64,000 nucleotides of DNA from Hazenella coriacea (lineage in GTDB: Bacteria > Bacillota > Bacilli > Thermoactinomycetales > Thermoactinomycetaceae), in contig NZ_SMAG01000010.1 in the NCBI RefSeq assembly GCF_004341825.1, forward strand, positions 19,504 through 83,503, given 5' to 3'. The first letter of the stretch is position 1, and every line of letters starts with the position of its first letter. Positions 25,878 through 35,600 of this stretch are shown one piece after another. A model generated the notes under the pieces. It was given only the letters and a program-made list of their open reading frames with translations. It made no database searches and was not told the origin of the DNA. A program made the translations under genes and the position numbers.

Positions 25878-25915
25878 AAGTAAACAGTTACTAAAAATAT
25901 TAGTCAAAAGGGGAA

Positions 25916-26641
25916 ATGATTGTGATTCAGGCATCTGAGCTGTGGAAAGTATTTGGAAAAGGAGAGCAACGGGTTGAAGCCTTACGAGGATTGAATTTAT
26001 CGATTCAGGCGGGAGAAATTGTTGCAGTGATGGGACCTTCTGGTTGTGGAAAGACGAGCCTTCTAAACTGTTTATCTGGGCTTGATCACATCACACAGGG
26101 TTCTGTAGAGATTGCTGGACAAAATATTCATCGGTTGAAAGAAAAGAAACTGGATCAATTTCGTGCGGAACAAATGGGTTTTGTTTTTCAGGCATATAAT
26201 CTCATCCCTGTGTTGTCAGCAGTGGAAAATGTGGAATTACCTTTATTAGCACAGGGGATCCCTGTGAAAAAAGCAAGAGTACAAGCAGAACAAGCATTAG
26301 GAAAAGTAGGACTTCGTAATCGGGCTCATCATCTACCGACCGAGTTATCAGGAGGACAGGCTCAACGTGTTGCGTTAGCTAGAGCGATTGTCAATCAACC
26401 GAAAGTCATTTGGGCAGATGAGCCAACGGGTGCTTTAGACCGTGAAACTAGCCAAATGGTGCTTGATTTATTTGATCATATTAACCGAACGGAGCAGACA
26501 ACGATTGTAATTGTTACTCATGATCCAAAAGTTGCTGAACAGGCTAATCGAATTGTGTATATGGATAGTGGAGTAATTGTAAAAGAAAGATTGACCCAGC
26601 GTCCGACCACTACAAAGGTAAAGGCAGGCGAACAGAGATGA
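25916..26641 (+). CDS. ABC transporter ATPase (MacB/LolD/BceA type)
   Basis: 241 residues with Walker A GPSGCGKTS (about 40-48), Q-loop FVFQAYNLIPVLSAVENVELP, signature LSGGQAQRVALARA, Walker B VIWADEPTGALD and H-loop VTHD. This arrangement is typical of ATPases that power FtsX/MacB permeases for lipoproteins, antimicrobial peptides or cell-envelope stress. ATG 25916 is close to AAAAGGGG (3 bases); GTG 25922 has better spacing and may be the real start. The stop overlaps the permease start in ATGA. Confidence 0.92.
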   Translation: MIVIQASELWKVFGKGEQRVEALRGLNLSIQAGEIVAVMGPSGCGKTSLLNCLSGLDHITQGSVEIAGQNIHRLKEKKLDQFRAEQMGFVFQAYNLIPVLSAVENVELPLLAQGIPVKKARVQAEQALGKVGLRNRAHHLPTELSGGQAQRVALARAIVNQPKVIWADEPTGALDRETSQMVLDLFDHINRTEQTTIVIVTHDPKVAEQANRIVYMDSGVIVKERLTQRPTTTKVKAGEQR

Positions 26642-29406
26642 AGATAGGGGTTATCATTATGGCTTCATTATGTTGTTTGCTAATTGGAGTGACACTCTTT
26701 CTTAGTTTCAAGTATCCACACCTACGAAATATGGCTTTTCGAAATATCCGTTTGAGAAAGACCACGAGCATACTAACCATGATCGGATCAATGGTCGGAA
26801 CTGCTCTCATCACATCAGCTTTATTATTGCAGACATCTATAGAAATGAGTATTGATCAATACTTTGATAAGCATTTTGGTCCGATCTATTCAGATATTTA
26901 TGCATCCCAACAAAAGGATTTACATCGGGATTATTTTGAAGAGAGAGACCTGAAGGAAATTGAAAAGGATATCTTTAAACAGAGTGAAGAATTTAAAGGG
27001 TTTCTGCCTGTAAACAGTCTTTATGGGACGCTTCTTAAAGTAGATTCAAAGGGAAAACCTATCTTGCTTCAACCTGCTATTTATTTAAAAGCCTTTGATT
27101 TAGATTTAGCTAAACAGTTTGATCCAAAAGGAATGAAAGATATACAAGAACTACCCACTAAAGATGAGATGATCCTTTCAAAAGCAACAGCTGATCATTT
27201 GGAGTTAAAGGTGGGAGATTCTGTACAGTTGCAGGTTCCTGAAAAAAACCCAGTCTCTTTAAAAGTAAAACAAATTGTGCCAGAACAAGGATTAACAGGT
27301 TATCGAGGATCACAGAATGGAACCGGTACAGGTATGATTTCAATGGAGTTGGCTCAAGAGCTAACAGGGATTTCTACGGGATATACCAATGTCTTAGTTG
27401 GTTCTAATCCACAAATAGAATGGTCGAGTGGGTGGATTTCTATCTTAGATGATTGGGAGCAATACCATGTTTTTAGTTTGGCGTTAAATCAACTAGAAGG
27501 GATTTTAAAGTTCATTCCATTGTTTGTAATTGCAAGTGTGAATGCGATTATCATTGGAATCGTGTTAATGTTAAACATTTATAAAATGATTGCGGATGAA
27601 CGTAGACGAGAGATGGGCATGTTACGCGCAGTGGGGATGAAGCGAAAAGATCTAGTTCGTATGCTTCGTTTAGAAGGAATGATCTATGCTCTAGGTTCAA
27701 GCTTTCTAGGAACATTAGCTGGGATTGGAATCTCGAAGCTAATCTTGCAGGGAATTGGTAAGGTTTTTCAACAAGCGATCCAGTATCAGAGTCAATTGAA
27801 TGTCCAATACCAATTTTATATTGATGCCCCATCACTGATTACGGGTTTCTCAATCGGAATTCTATTGGGTTATATTAGTATGGTTTGGATTGCTTGGAGA
27901 GCGACTAAAACTCCTATTGTACAATTATTGCAGGATCTATTTGCTATAAAAAAGACAGATGGGAATGGGTGGAATCAAACGCTGATTCAGACCCTATTTG
28001 CACTCTGTTTTGGAATGATTTCATTGGTTCTTGTAGTGATTACCATGCGCCCAGCTTACCAAGTTTGGCTAGAACAACATGAACAACAAGCCGCTCTTGT
28101 TCAAGTGATTCTTTCTTTAACGATCATTATTAGTTCGATTCTGTTTGTATTTATGGGATTACCGTTTATTTATAAAGGACTACAAAAAATGATGTCCTTC
28201 TCCTCACGGTTATATGGAGTTCTTGGTCTAGCTTTTCGTTATCCACAGTTGAACAAAAAGAGAACTCTTCTTCTACTGAGTATGTTTACGATGGTTTTAT
28301 TTATGACAGGTTTTTCAGGGATCATTAATGCTACATTCGCTCCATATTTTGCACAGTTTGATCCCAGAAAGGCGACAGGTGGATTTGATGTACTAGCAGA
28401 AACGGATCGAGCTTTAACCCAAGAGCAGGTTGACCAGATGATCAAGCAATCTTCCTATATCAAGCAAAACGATTTATCTGTTGTGACTGTGGTTCATCAT
28501 TTTCCATTGGAGAGTGATCGGTTACTGTCACGTGAATTAATCAATGGTGTGGATGAACGATTTGTGCAACATCAACAAATTAAATTGCTTTCACGAGATG
28601 ATGGTTATACATCAGATCAACAGGTATGGAATGAGTTGAAGAAAAACCCTGAAGTGGTAATCATTTCAGAATCTATTAACATGGGTAGTGAGAAAAAGTA
28701 TCAAGTGGGTGATCTATTTGAAGTGGCACCTGGTGTATCGAAAAAAATGATCGGGATTGCCGAAACGTCAAAAGAAAGCTATGGTTTTGCTACTTCACAA
28801 GGAGTTTGGATTCATCAGAGTGAACTGGATCGAATCGCACAAAACAAGCTAATTACAACAACGATTTTGTTTAAAGTACAAGACTCAGATCGTCTTGCAA
28901 TGACTGCTAAAGAGATTGAAAAGGAGATGAATCAGCAAGGGATTTATCCCACTCGTAATCCACAACAGCTTTTTGTTGCCTCTCAATCTTTTATTCGAGT
29001 TTTACTTTCTCTATTAGAAGGATTTAGTGCTTTGGCAACAGTGATTGGGATCGTTGGTTTAATGGTTGTCATGTTCCGAGTGGTTCGCGAACGAAGACAA
29101 CAGATCGGGATGTTGCGAGCTATGGGAGTTCATAAATCATTTATCTTCTGGAGTATGATTTTAGAGGGAACTGTGATTGCAATGACAGGAATTCTGTTAG
29201 GATTGCTGCTAGGTACTTATGTAGGGATAACAATCATTCAAACTGTTTTAGCTGAAGGGAATACAACCATACCGTTAGTTTTCCCATATCTAAAGTCGAC
29301 CACTTATGTCTTAGTATCTTTGTTTATGGTCGTACTTTGCTCAGCCCTACCCGCCCGTCAAACACTCAGACTCACACCTGTCGAAGCGACCCGATATGTC
29401 AGTTAA
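26638..29406 (+). CDS. ABC transporter permease with two FtsX domains
   Basis: 922 residues. An N-terminal helix (IIMASLCCLLIGVTLFLSF) and the conserved RNMAFRNIRLRKTTSILTMIG segment are followed by an extracytoplasmic domain, an FtsX unit with three helices around residues 285-425 (RRREMGMLRAVGMKRKDLVR at about 321-340), then a second half with a similar domain and FtsX unit (RRQQIGMLRAMGVHKSFIF at about 820-838). Such duplicated permeases (YvrN/BceB-like or MacB-like) move signals or substrates across the envelope mechanically. It is translationally coupled to the ATPase and ends at a strong terminator. Confidence 0.9.
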   Translation: MKIGVIIMASLCCLLIGVTLFLSFKYPHLRNMAFRNIRLRKTTSILTMIGSMVGTALITSALLLQTSIEMSIDQYFDKHFGPIYSDIYASQQKDLHRDYFEERDLKEIEKDIFKQSEEFKGFLPVNSLYGTLLKVDSKGKPILLQPAIYLKAFDLDLAKQFDPKGMKDIQELPTKDEMILSKATADHLELKVGDSVQLQVPEKNPVSLKVKQIVPEQGLTGYRGSQNGTGTGMISMELAQELTGISTGYTNVLVGSNPQIEWSSGWISILDDWEQYHVFSLALNQLEGILKFIPLFVIASVNAIIIGIVLMLNIYKMIADERRREMGMLRAVGMKRKDLVRMLRLEGMIYALGSSFLGTLAGIGISKLILQGIGKVFQQAIQYQSQLNVQYQFYIDAPSLITGFSIGILLGYISMVWIAWRATKTPIVQLLQDLFAIKKTDGNGWNQTLIQTLFALCFGMISLVLVVITMRPAYQVWLEQHEQQAALVQVILSLTIIISSILFVFMGLPFIYKGLQKMMSFSSRLYGVLGLAFRYPQLNKKRTLLLLSMFTMVLFMTGFSGIINATFAPYFAQFDPRKATGGFDVLAETDRALTQEQVDQMIKQSSYIKQNDLSVVTVVHHFPLESDRLLSRELINGVDERFVQHQQIKLLSRDDGYTSDQQVWNELKKNPEVVIISESINMGSEKKYQVGDLFEVAPGVSKKMIGIAETSKESYGFATSQGVWIHQSELDRIAQNKLITTTILFKVQDSDRLAMTAKEIEKEMNQQGIYPTRNPQQLFVASQSFIRVLLSLLEGFSALATVIGIVGLMVVMFRVVRERRQQIGMLRAMGVHKSFIFWSMILEGTVIAMTGILLGLLLGTYVGITIIQTVLAEGNTTIPLVFPYLKSTTYVLVSLFMVVLCSALPARQTLRLTPVEATRYVS

Positions 29407-29468
29407 GCATTGGGTTTATAGAGGTTGGATAGCAATTTCTATGGTTAAAGTTCATTGGTAATCATTGT

Positions 29469-29521
29469 CTCGTTCATCATTAGAGTAGTAAGGAGTTGAA
29501 TGATGAACGAGCTATTTTTTT
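29469..29521 (+). terminator. Terminator after the FtsX-type permease
   Basis: A 13-bp stem (CTCGTTCATCATT, 29469-29481, with AATGATGAACGAG, 29499-29511) with a 17-base loop, followed by a T run. Confidence 0.85.
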
Positions 29522-29558
29522 CTTGTAAAATGAAAGGAGGAAAAAAGGAGGAGCTTGG

Positions 29559-30263
29559 ATGGAAAAAAGAATATATGTGATTGATGATGAACCCCAAATT
29601 ATACAAGCTGTAAGTCAATATTTAAATCAAGAGGGATTCATCACTATTGGAGAAACGAATCCACAAAAAGCTCTCGATCGATTGCAAAATGGTTTAGAAG
29701 TGGATCTTATTTTACTTGACTGGATGATGCCTAAACTCAATGGGATGGATCTATGTAAGCAAATTCGGACTTTCTCACATATCCCTATTATTTTCTTAAC
29801 TGCTAAAACGGACGAGTATGAGATGTTATTAGGATTGGAATTAGGAGCTGATGATTATATCACTAAGCCCTTTTCGATGAGAGAGTTGGTGACCCGTATT
29901 CGAGTCGTATTGCGTAGAACACCAACGATTTCTTCCCTCAGTCATCGTGAACATCAAGAAATGATCGTGGTGGATGAATTAAAAGTGTCGCCTTACTCAC
30001 ACCAAGCATGGCTCGGTGAACAAGAAATAGATTGTACCCTTTCAGAGTTTAAAGTCCTATCCACGCTTGCTTCGCATCCAGGTCGAGTATACAGTCGAGC
30101 ACAACTGATAGAGGTATCTTTAGGAGAAGAATATTTGGGCTATGAACGAACGATCGATACACATATCCACAATTTGCGTAAAAAGATGAAAAAAATATCC
30201 CCTAATTTTAATGGGATTCGGACAGTTTTTGGAGTGGGCTATACTCTAGGTGATCGCAAATGA
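29559..30263 (+). CDS. OmpR/PhoB-family response regulator
   Basis: 234 residues: a receiver domain with the acidic pocket Asp9-Asp10, phosphoacceptor Asp54 in LLDWMMP, conserved Thr/Ala of FLTAK and Lys of YITKPF; then a winged-helix DNA-binding domain (LSEFKVLSTLASHPGRVYSR and TIDTHIHNLRKKM). ATG 29559 follows AAAGGAGGAGCTT. The stop overlaps the kinase start (ATGA). It follows an ABC ATPase/FtsX pair, the same partnership as BceRS-BceAB and similar detoxification modules, so it may control that transporter. Confidence 0.93.
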   Translation: MEKRIYVIDDEPQIIQAVSQYLNQEGFITIGETNPQKALDRLQNGLEVDLILLDWMMPKLNGMDLCKQIRTFSHIPIIFLTAKTDEYEMLLGLELGADDYITKPFSMRELVTRIRVVLRRTPTISSLSHREHQEMIVVDELKVSPYSHQAWLGEQEIDCTLSEFKVLSTLASHPGRVYSRAQLIEVSLGEEYLGYERTIDTHIHNLRKKMKKISPNFNGIRTVFGVGYTLGDRK

Positions 30264-31297
30264 GAGCTTGGATTCACCGTTATGGACTGGGGATGCAAGC
30301 TTTTTTTCTTTTATGTATGTTTGTCTCTGTTTGGATGGGACAGGTGGGAATGGTCTCCAATGATTCCCTCTGGGGTTGGTATTTATGGGGTAGTTTATGG
30401 CTTCTAGGAGCTACTTTCCTACTCTGGTTTCATCTCAAACAAAGACAGCGTTTACAGCTAGTTAGAGAGTTAGCTGAACAGATCCAGATGCGCCCCCAAC
30501 TGAATCAGATCCACGTAAATACAAATGACGAGATATCCTTATTGCTAAAATCAGTTCAACAGCTAGGAAATCGTATATCAGAAGGAGAGGAGCTGCGTAG
30601 TCAATTAGTTGCGGATGTCGCTCATGAATTACGAACTCCTTTAACGATTATTCGGGGACAGTTGGAATCCCTAGTGAATCAAGAAAAAGTAGATTCAGTT
30701 CAACTGTTTCCCATTATTGATGAGACGATCCGTATGTCCCGTTTGATTCAAGATTTGCAGCAACTTAGTCTAGCAGAGTCTCGTAAGATTCAGTTGCAAA
30801 GAAAATGGATTTCTTTCGAAGATTGGTTGCAGGAGATGATTGAAGTTCTTGCCATTGAAGCTGAAGAAAAACAGATTCAGCTATCGATAAAGCATCTGAT
30901 TCAGGGAGAAGTATATTGGGACCCACTCAGAATGAAACAAGTACTCATCAATATCCTTGGCAATTCACTTCAATATACACCCGATGGTGGGCGGGTCGAG
31001 ATTGAAGCTGAAATCAATTATGATATGGTACAAATGGTGATCACTGATTCAGGACCTGGAATTCCTCATGAAAAACTCCCTTATATATTTAAACGATTTT
31101 ACCGAGTCGATGGTTCGCGAAATCGATTATCTGGTGGGACAGGAATTGGTTTAGCGATCGCCAAAGAGTTTGTGGAGATTCATCAGGGATGGATTGATAT
31201 TGAAAGCGAGTTAGGAAAAGGTTGTGTAATAACGATCCAGGTTCCCGTATTTCCTGAAGAAGAGAAGTCCACTCCATTCTTTGATTCCGAGAGATGA
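30260..31297 (+). CDS. Sensor histidine kinase
   Basis: 345 residues. Two membrane helices (about 12-28 and 38-57) enclose only about ten residues, so there is almost no extracytoplasmic sensor, as in intramembrane-sensing kinases. A linker with a HAMP-like helix follows, then the phosphorylated His122 in ADVAHELRTPLTII, the N-box MKQVLINILGNSLQYTPDGG, and glycine boxes ITDSGPGIP and SGGTGIGLAIAKE. It overlaps the response regulator by 4 bases. The short sensor fits kinases that read the state of a partner BceAB-like transporter. Confidence 0.92.
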   Translation: MRAWIHRYGLGMQAFFLLCMFVSVWMGQVGMVSNDSLWGWYLWGSLWLLGATFLLWFHLKQRQRLQLVRELAEQIQMRPQLNQIHVNTNDEISLLLKSVQQLGNRISEGEELRSQLVADVAHELRTPLTIIRGQLESLVNQEKVDSVQLFPIIDETIRMSRLIQDLQQLSLAESRKIQLQRKWISFEDWLQEMIEVLAIEAEEKQIQLSIKHLIQGEVYWDPLRMKQVLINILGNSLQYTPDGGRVEIEAEINYDMVQMVITDSGPGIPHEKLPYIFKRFYRVDGSRNRLSGGTGIGLAIAKEFVEIHQGWIDIESELGKGCVITIQVPVFPEEEKSTPFFDSER

Positions 31298-31311
31298 CAA
31301 AAGCCATGAAA

Positions 31312-31351
31312 GAATCCCTTGAAAAGTTGTTTTCTCTATATCAAGGGATTC
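31312..31351. repeat. 11-bp inverted repeat between the kinase and the convergent hydrolase gene
   Basis: GAATCCCTTGA (31312-31322) and TCAAGGGATTC (31341-31351) are perfect complements with an 18-base loop. No T run follows, so it may be a weak transcription end or processing hairpin. Confidence 0.5.
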
Positions 31352-31423
31352 CGCTAAAAGTAGCACAAATTGATTTCATAAGTGATTTCAGATGAAAGGT
31401 TGACTCCATGGATCAGCTCAAGA

Positions 31424-32473
31424 TTAGAGAGGTAAAACAGGCGCTTGGTTTTGGGATAGAAAAAGTAAATTGCCCTTTCTCTTGGCTAGATGGATATTCT
31501 CTTTGATGCGAAGGAGTTGAACCATGTAGGGGATGGGTTCTTCAATATGTGGGAAATGAGCTGAATTGTGGTACCAAATGATCTCCTTGATCGGAGCTTC
31601 GATATAGTGAAAGTAATGTTCTTGAATTTGGACTGGATTGACGACATCATAGCGTCCCATCATGAGGAAGAACGGAACTTCTAGCTTGGGAACCTGTTTA
31701 TAAAGGTTTACTTGTTTGAGCTCAAGAGATAGGTATTTGGACGATTTGCTTTGGCCTTGTTTCCATTTCCACCAATCTAGCCATGTATATTCAGAGGAAA
31801 TAAAACCAGAGAGAATCATGTGTGAGAAAGAGCGAAAGCGGATTACTCCACCGAAACTATTTAACCAGTGGTATAAGATTTTTCGTTTCTCACTTCTACG
31901 ATAGGGAGGGTCACCGATTAGATAGAGTTGCTTAGTGGCTCGATGGTGAGCCGTTTTCACGGAGTGATCTAAAGTTAGTTGGTAAGAAACCCATTCACTT
32001 TCTTGTGGTTCCACAAGCTGACTCATTCCAATATAAGCGTGTATAAGTTCAGGATATAAACTAGCAGTCAAGATCCCGATGATACTTCCCCAGTTGTGAC
32101 CAACTAGGTATATTTTATTTTGCTGAAAACGATTTAATAGATATTGGATTAACTCATGTGTATCTGAGACGAATTGATCAATGGTGAATGTCGCAGGGGA
32201 GACATAGGAATTAGACTTTCCGGCTCCACGTTGATCCCAGTGGACGATGACAAAGTGATTTTCCAGTTCTTCTTGATAACGGCGAATAAACCCGATTTGA
32301 CCGAATCCGGGACCACCATGTAAAAAAAGAAGAATAGGTTGATGGCGATCTCTTCCGCGAATCATAATGGTTTGTTTGATGCCACCAATCGTTACTTGTT
32401 CGATGATAGCGATACTTCCCTCAAGCTCTTTTTTTCGATCATCGAGGAAGAGAGGAGTATGACTTTTAAACAT
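31424..32473 (-). CDS. Alpha/beta hydrolase, proline-iminopeptidase-like, nucleophile replaced
   Basis: 349 residues of the proline iminopeptidase-type fold: oxyanion motif FLHGGPG (about 50-56), HWDQRGAGKS (78-87), a helical cap, an acid in GRYDVVNP and a His in NSAHFPHIEEP. The nucleophile elbow reads VGHNWGS (124-130), so the expected Ser is Asn127 (codon AAC; a Ser codon AGC differs by one base). Asp and His positions are kept. It may be catalytically dead, or use different chemistry. Start chosen at ATG 32473 behind AAAGGATGG; a GTG 30 bases upstream is in frame. Confidence 0.82.
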   Translation of the reverse strand: MFKSHTPLFLDDRKKELEGSIAIIEQVTIGGIKQTIMIRGRDRHQPILLFLHGGPGFGQIGFIRRYQEELENHFVIVHWDQRGAGKSNSYVSPATFTIDQFVSDTHELIQYLLNRFQQNKIYLVGHNWGSIIGILTASLYPELIHAYIGMSQLVEPQESEWVSYQLTLDHSVKTAHHRATKQLYLIGDPPYRRSEKRKILYHWLNSFGGVIRFRSFSHMILSGFISSEYTWLDWWKWKQGQSKSSKYLSLELKQVNLYKQVPKLEVPFFLMMGRYDVVNPVQIQEHYFHYIEAPIKEIIWYHNSAHFPHIEEPIPYMVQLLRIKENIHLAKRKGNLLFLSQNQAPVLPL

Positions 32474-32624
32474 CGATAAATCCCATCCTTTTTCGGTGCA
32501 CACAAGATTTACCCTCTAAGGGCTTAGTTGCGCACCCAATTTTTCAACCACTTAATAATTCATGATTAACTTTTGTATACATTCTACTTTTAACTAGATA
32601 TTTCCTTTTTTGGATCATGTGTTG

Positions 32625-32668
32625 AAAAAAGAACAACCTGTTCAGAGGGATCAGGTTGTTCTTTTTGA
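32625..32668. terminator. Bidirectional terminator after gltB-type gene
   Basis: A 15-bp perfect stem (32626-32640 with 32652-32666, AAAAAGAACAACCTG and complement) flanked by A and T runs; it ends the minus-strand glutamate synthase transcript. Confidence 0.88.
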
Positions 32669-32671
32669 ACT

Positions 32672-35600
32672 TTATTCTGTAGAGATGGAAGGGTCTGCTT
32701 GTTGTTGGACAGGGATGATCTGGACAAAATGGTCTGAGAGATTTTCCAATAATAGTTGTATTTGTTGTGCAGTGGAGAGTTGACCAGAAGCGATTAATTC
32801 TACTAGGTAAGCATTCAATAGTTCTTGAAGATCTTGTACACCTTGATCGTAGAGTGGTCCCAACGCCACCTTTGCTGCTTTAGCGATTCGTCGCTGAATG
32901 GCTTCTTGATCTAACCCTAACTGAGGTTGGAGTCGAAGATAGACCACTCCTCCGGTCATTCCAGAGCAAATCCAAGGACCTGGATCACCAAGCACAACAG
33001 CTCGCCCATTTGTCATATACTCAAAGGCAAATCCTTTGATATTGGCTCGATTGGCAATCATACCAAGATCATCACGGAGTGGCTCTTTCAATTCACCAGC
33101 AATGATCAAGTCTGCACCCGAAAGGCGAATCCCTGCTCGTGAATCGGCATCTCCTTGAACAATGAACAAGCCTTGTTGTGCACCATAACAAAATCCTTTT
33201 CCAACTGAGCCATTCATCCATTTAAGCTTTTTATTGGGGGATTTCAAGATGGCTACTTTTCCACCAAAAGCAGTTTTTGCTACACCATCCTGAGCTCCGC
33301 CGTGGACTGTGACTTGGATTCCATCAGCATGAAAGGCGGCAAATCCATTGCCTGGGATAGATCCATTCAAGTATTCGAGTGAGGTTGGAGGAAGTGAACG
33401 ATAACTTCCATCCAGTCGGTGGCGTACTCGTTGACTAGATAAGTCACTCACTAATACTCGATGAGCACTATGAATGCCAGTATAAGAAGTGGGAGCTTCA
33501 TTCCGATGACTATGAGGTAAATGGTTTTCTTCCAACCCAGCTGAGATCATAGTAGGTGTAATGGAAGACTCAATCGAACTGACTTGAAGTAGATCAGATA
33601 GGTCGAGTCGTTCTTGTTCCCTTGTTTGTATGAGTAAGTCAGAGCGTCCCACCAAGTCTTGAGTTCGTGTAAAACCAAGTTGTGCTGTAATTCGCTGAAT
33701 CTCTTTACTTAAAGTAGTAAAGAGTTGTGTCAATCCTTCGATCGAACGATCCAATTCACGAGGTACAAATCGGCGGAATCCATGCTCCTCTGCCTCAGCG
33801 ACAGTTTCTACTTGAGTGGCGATTCCTACATGGCAAGTATCTAGATGACATCCCCGACATGTAGTACATCCAATGGCTAACATAGCAAGTGTGCCAAATC
33901 CGACTCGGTTTGCACCTAAGCAGATGATTTTGATCACATCAAGTGCACTTTTGAGCCCACCATCAGCCCAAATCTCGACTTGATGGCGAATTCCAGCTTC
34001 AAGTAAAGCGTTGTGAGCGGCTTTTACACCGATTTCAACAGGTAGACCCACATGTTGTAAAGCATGAACTCGTGCTGCTCCTGTTCCTCCATCAAAGCCA
34101 CTCAGGGTAATGATGTCTGCTCCTGCTTTGGCAATTCCGACTGAAATAGTACCAATGTTAGGCACAACAGGAACTTTGACAATTACTTTTGCAAATGGAT
34201 TGGCTGTTTTTAATTCCGTGATGATCTGTGCTAGGTCCTCAATCGAATAAATATCATGATTATTCGAAGGAGATATTAAGTCGTTACCTGGTGTCGCATT
34301 TCGTGCTGCTGCTACTTTTTCAGATACTTTTTTTCCGGGGAGATGGCCACCTTCACCAGGTTTGGCTCCTTGTCCAATCTTGATCTCTAGGAGATTGGCT
34401 GAGTTGGCTAGTTCAATATTGACACCAAATCGTCCAGAGGCAATTTGATGTCCACGTGTGTGTGGATATTTCCCCAACATATCTTTAATTTCGCCGCCTT
34501 CACCATTTAAGCTAACCATATTAAGTCGCTCAGCAGCTTCGGCGTATGCTCGAAAGGCCACTTCGTTTTGCGATCCAAATGACATAGAACTAATCACAAA
34601 AGGAAGATCATGGTGACCAATGGAACAATCTACGTCATCGGGGTGAATGTGATTTGTTTCAGAAAAGCGAAAGTCAGACAAATGACGCAAACTGATTGGG
34701 CTATCTCGTTCTAATTCATGTAGTTTAAGTGCAAAATCCTCGTAGCTGATCGACCCTTGAGCTAATTGCCCAATCGACTTCCAGATTCTAGGCCATAAGT
34801 GAAATAAGCGAGCTGGCTTCGCTTGTTCACTATGAAAGTCAGCCATGCGTTCTTCTGCATCTTTTTCCAGCTGATCCCAGGAAAGTCCCGCTTTGTCTGT
34901 GCCACAGTAGTTTACAATTTGCAGTAGGTCTGCAATCTCAGAGTGAAGACCGATAGATGAAAATAAGCGTGAGTATCCACGAAGCTCATGAATACCTAGG
35001 GTGGAAACGATTTTTTCTAACCCCTTATAGAGTGCTTGATATAAGTGAACAGATGATAATGCCTCTTTTTCTTGGATTGTTGCAAACATCAGATATGGAG
35101 AAATTGCATCAGCTCCAAGACCGATTGCGATGGCGAGATCATGTAAATTACGGATGGCACCAGATCGTAGTACGATGCTGACAGAGCGACGTAAATTTTG
35201 TCCTTCAGATTGTGTCGTATGTTTGAGGGCTAGATCTACTTTTGAAAGAGCTAGGTAGGGGTCCAGATAGAGTGAATTTTGCTGATGACATTCTTCGTCG
35301 TCAAAGACCAAGAGTGTAGTTCCATTTATAACGGCACTCTTTGCTTCCTCAGCCAATTCAGTTAATCGTTGCTGGATTCCTGTGGCTGGGGAATAGGTCA
35401 AAGAGAGTTTTGTAACTTGGTTTTTTTGATTGAAAAATTGAACCAAATCATCAAAAGAAAGGGTTAAGCATTGGTTACATACTTCAGCTGCATGTGGACC
35501 TTCCAAAAGAATGGGAGAGGGTAATTCGATCCGGGTGGCCTTTTGCTCAGTAGGCGATTGGAGAACAGGTCGTTGACCGATCACGACTCGAGTTGAAAAA

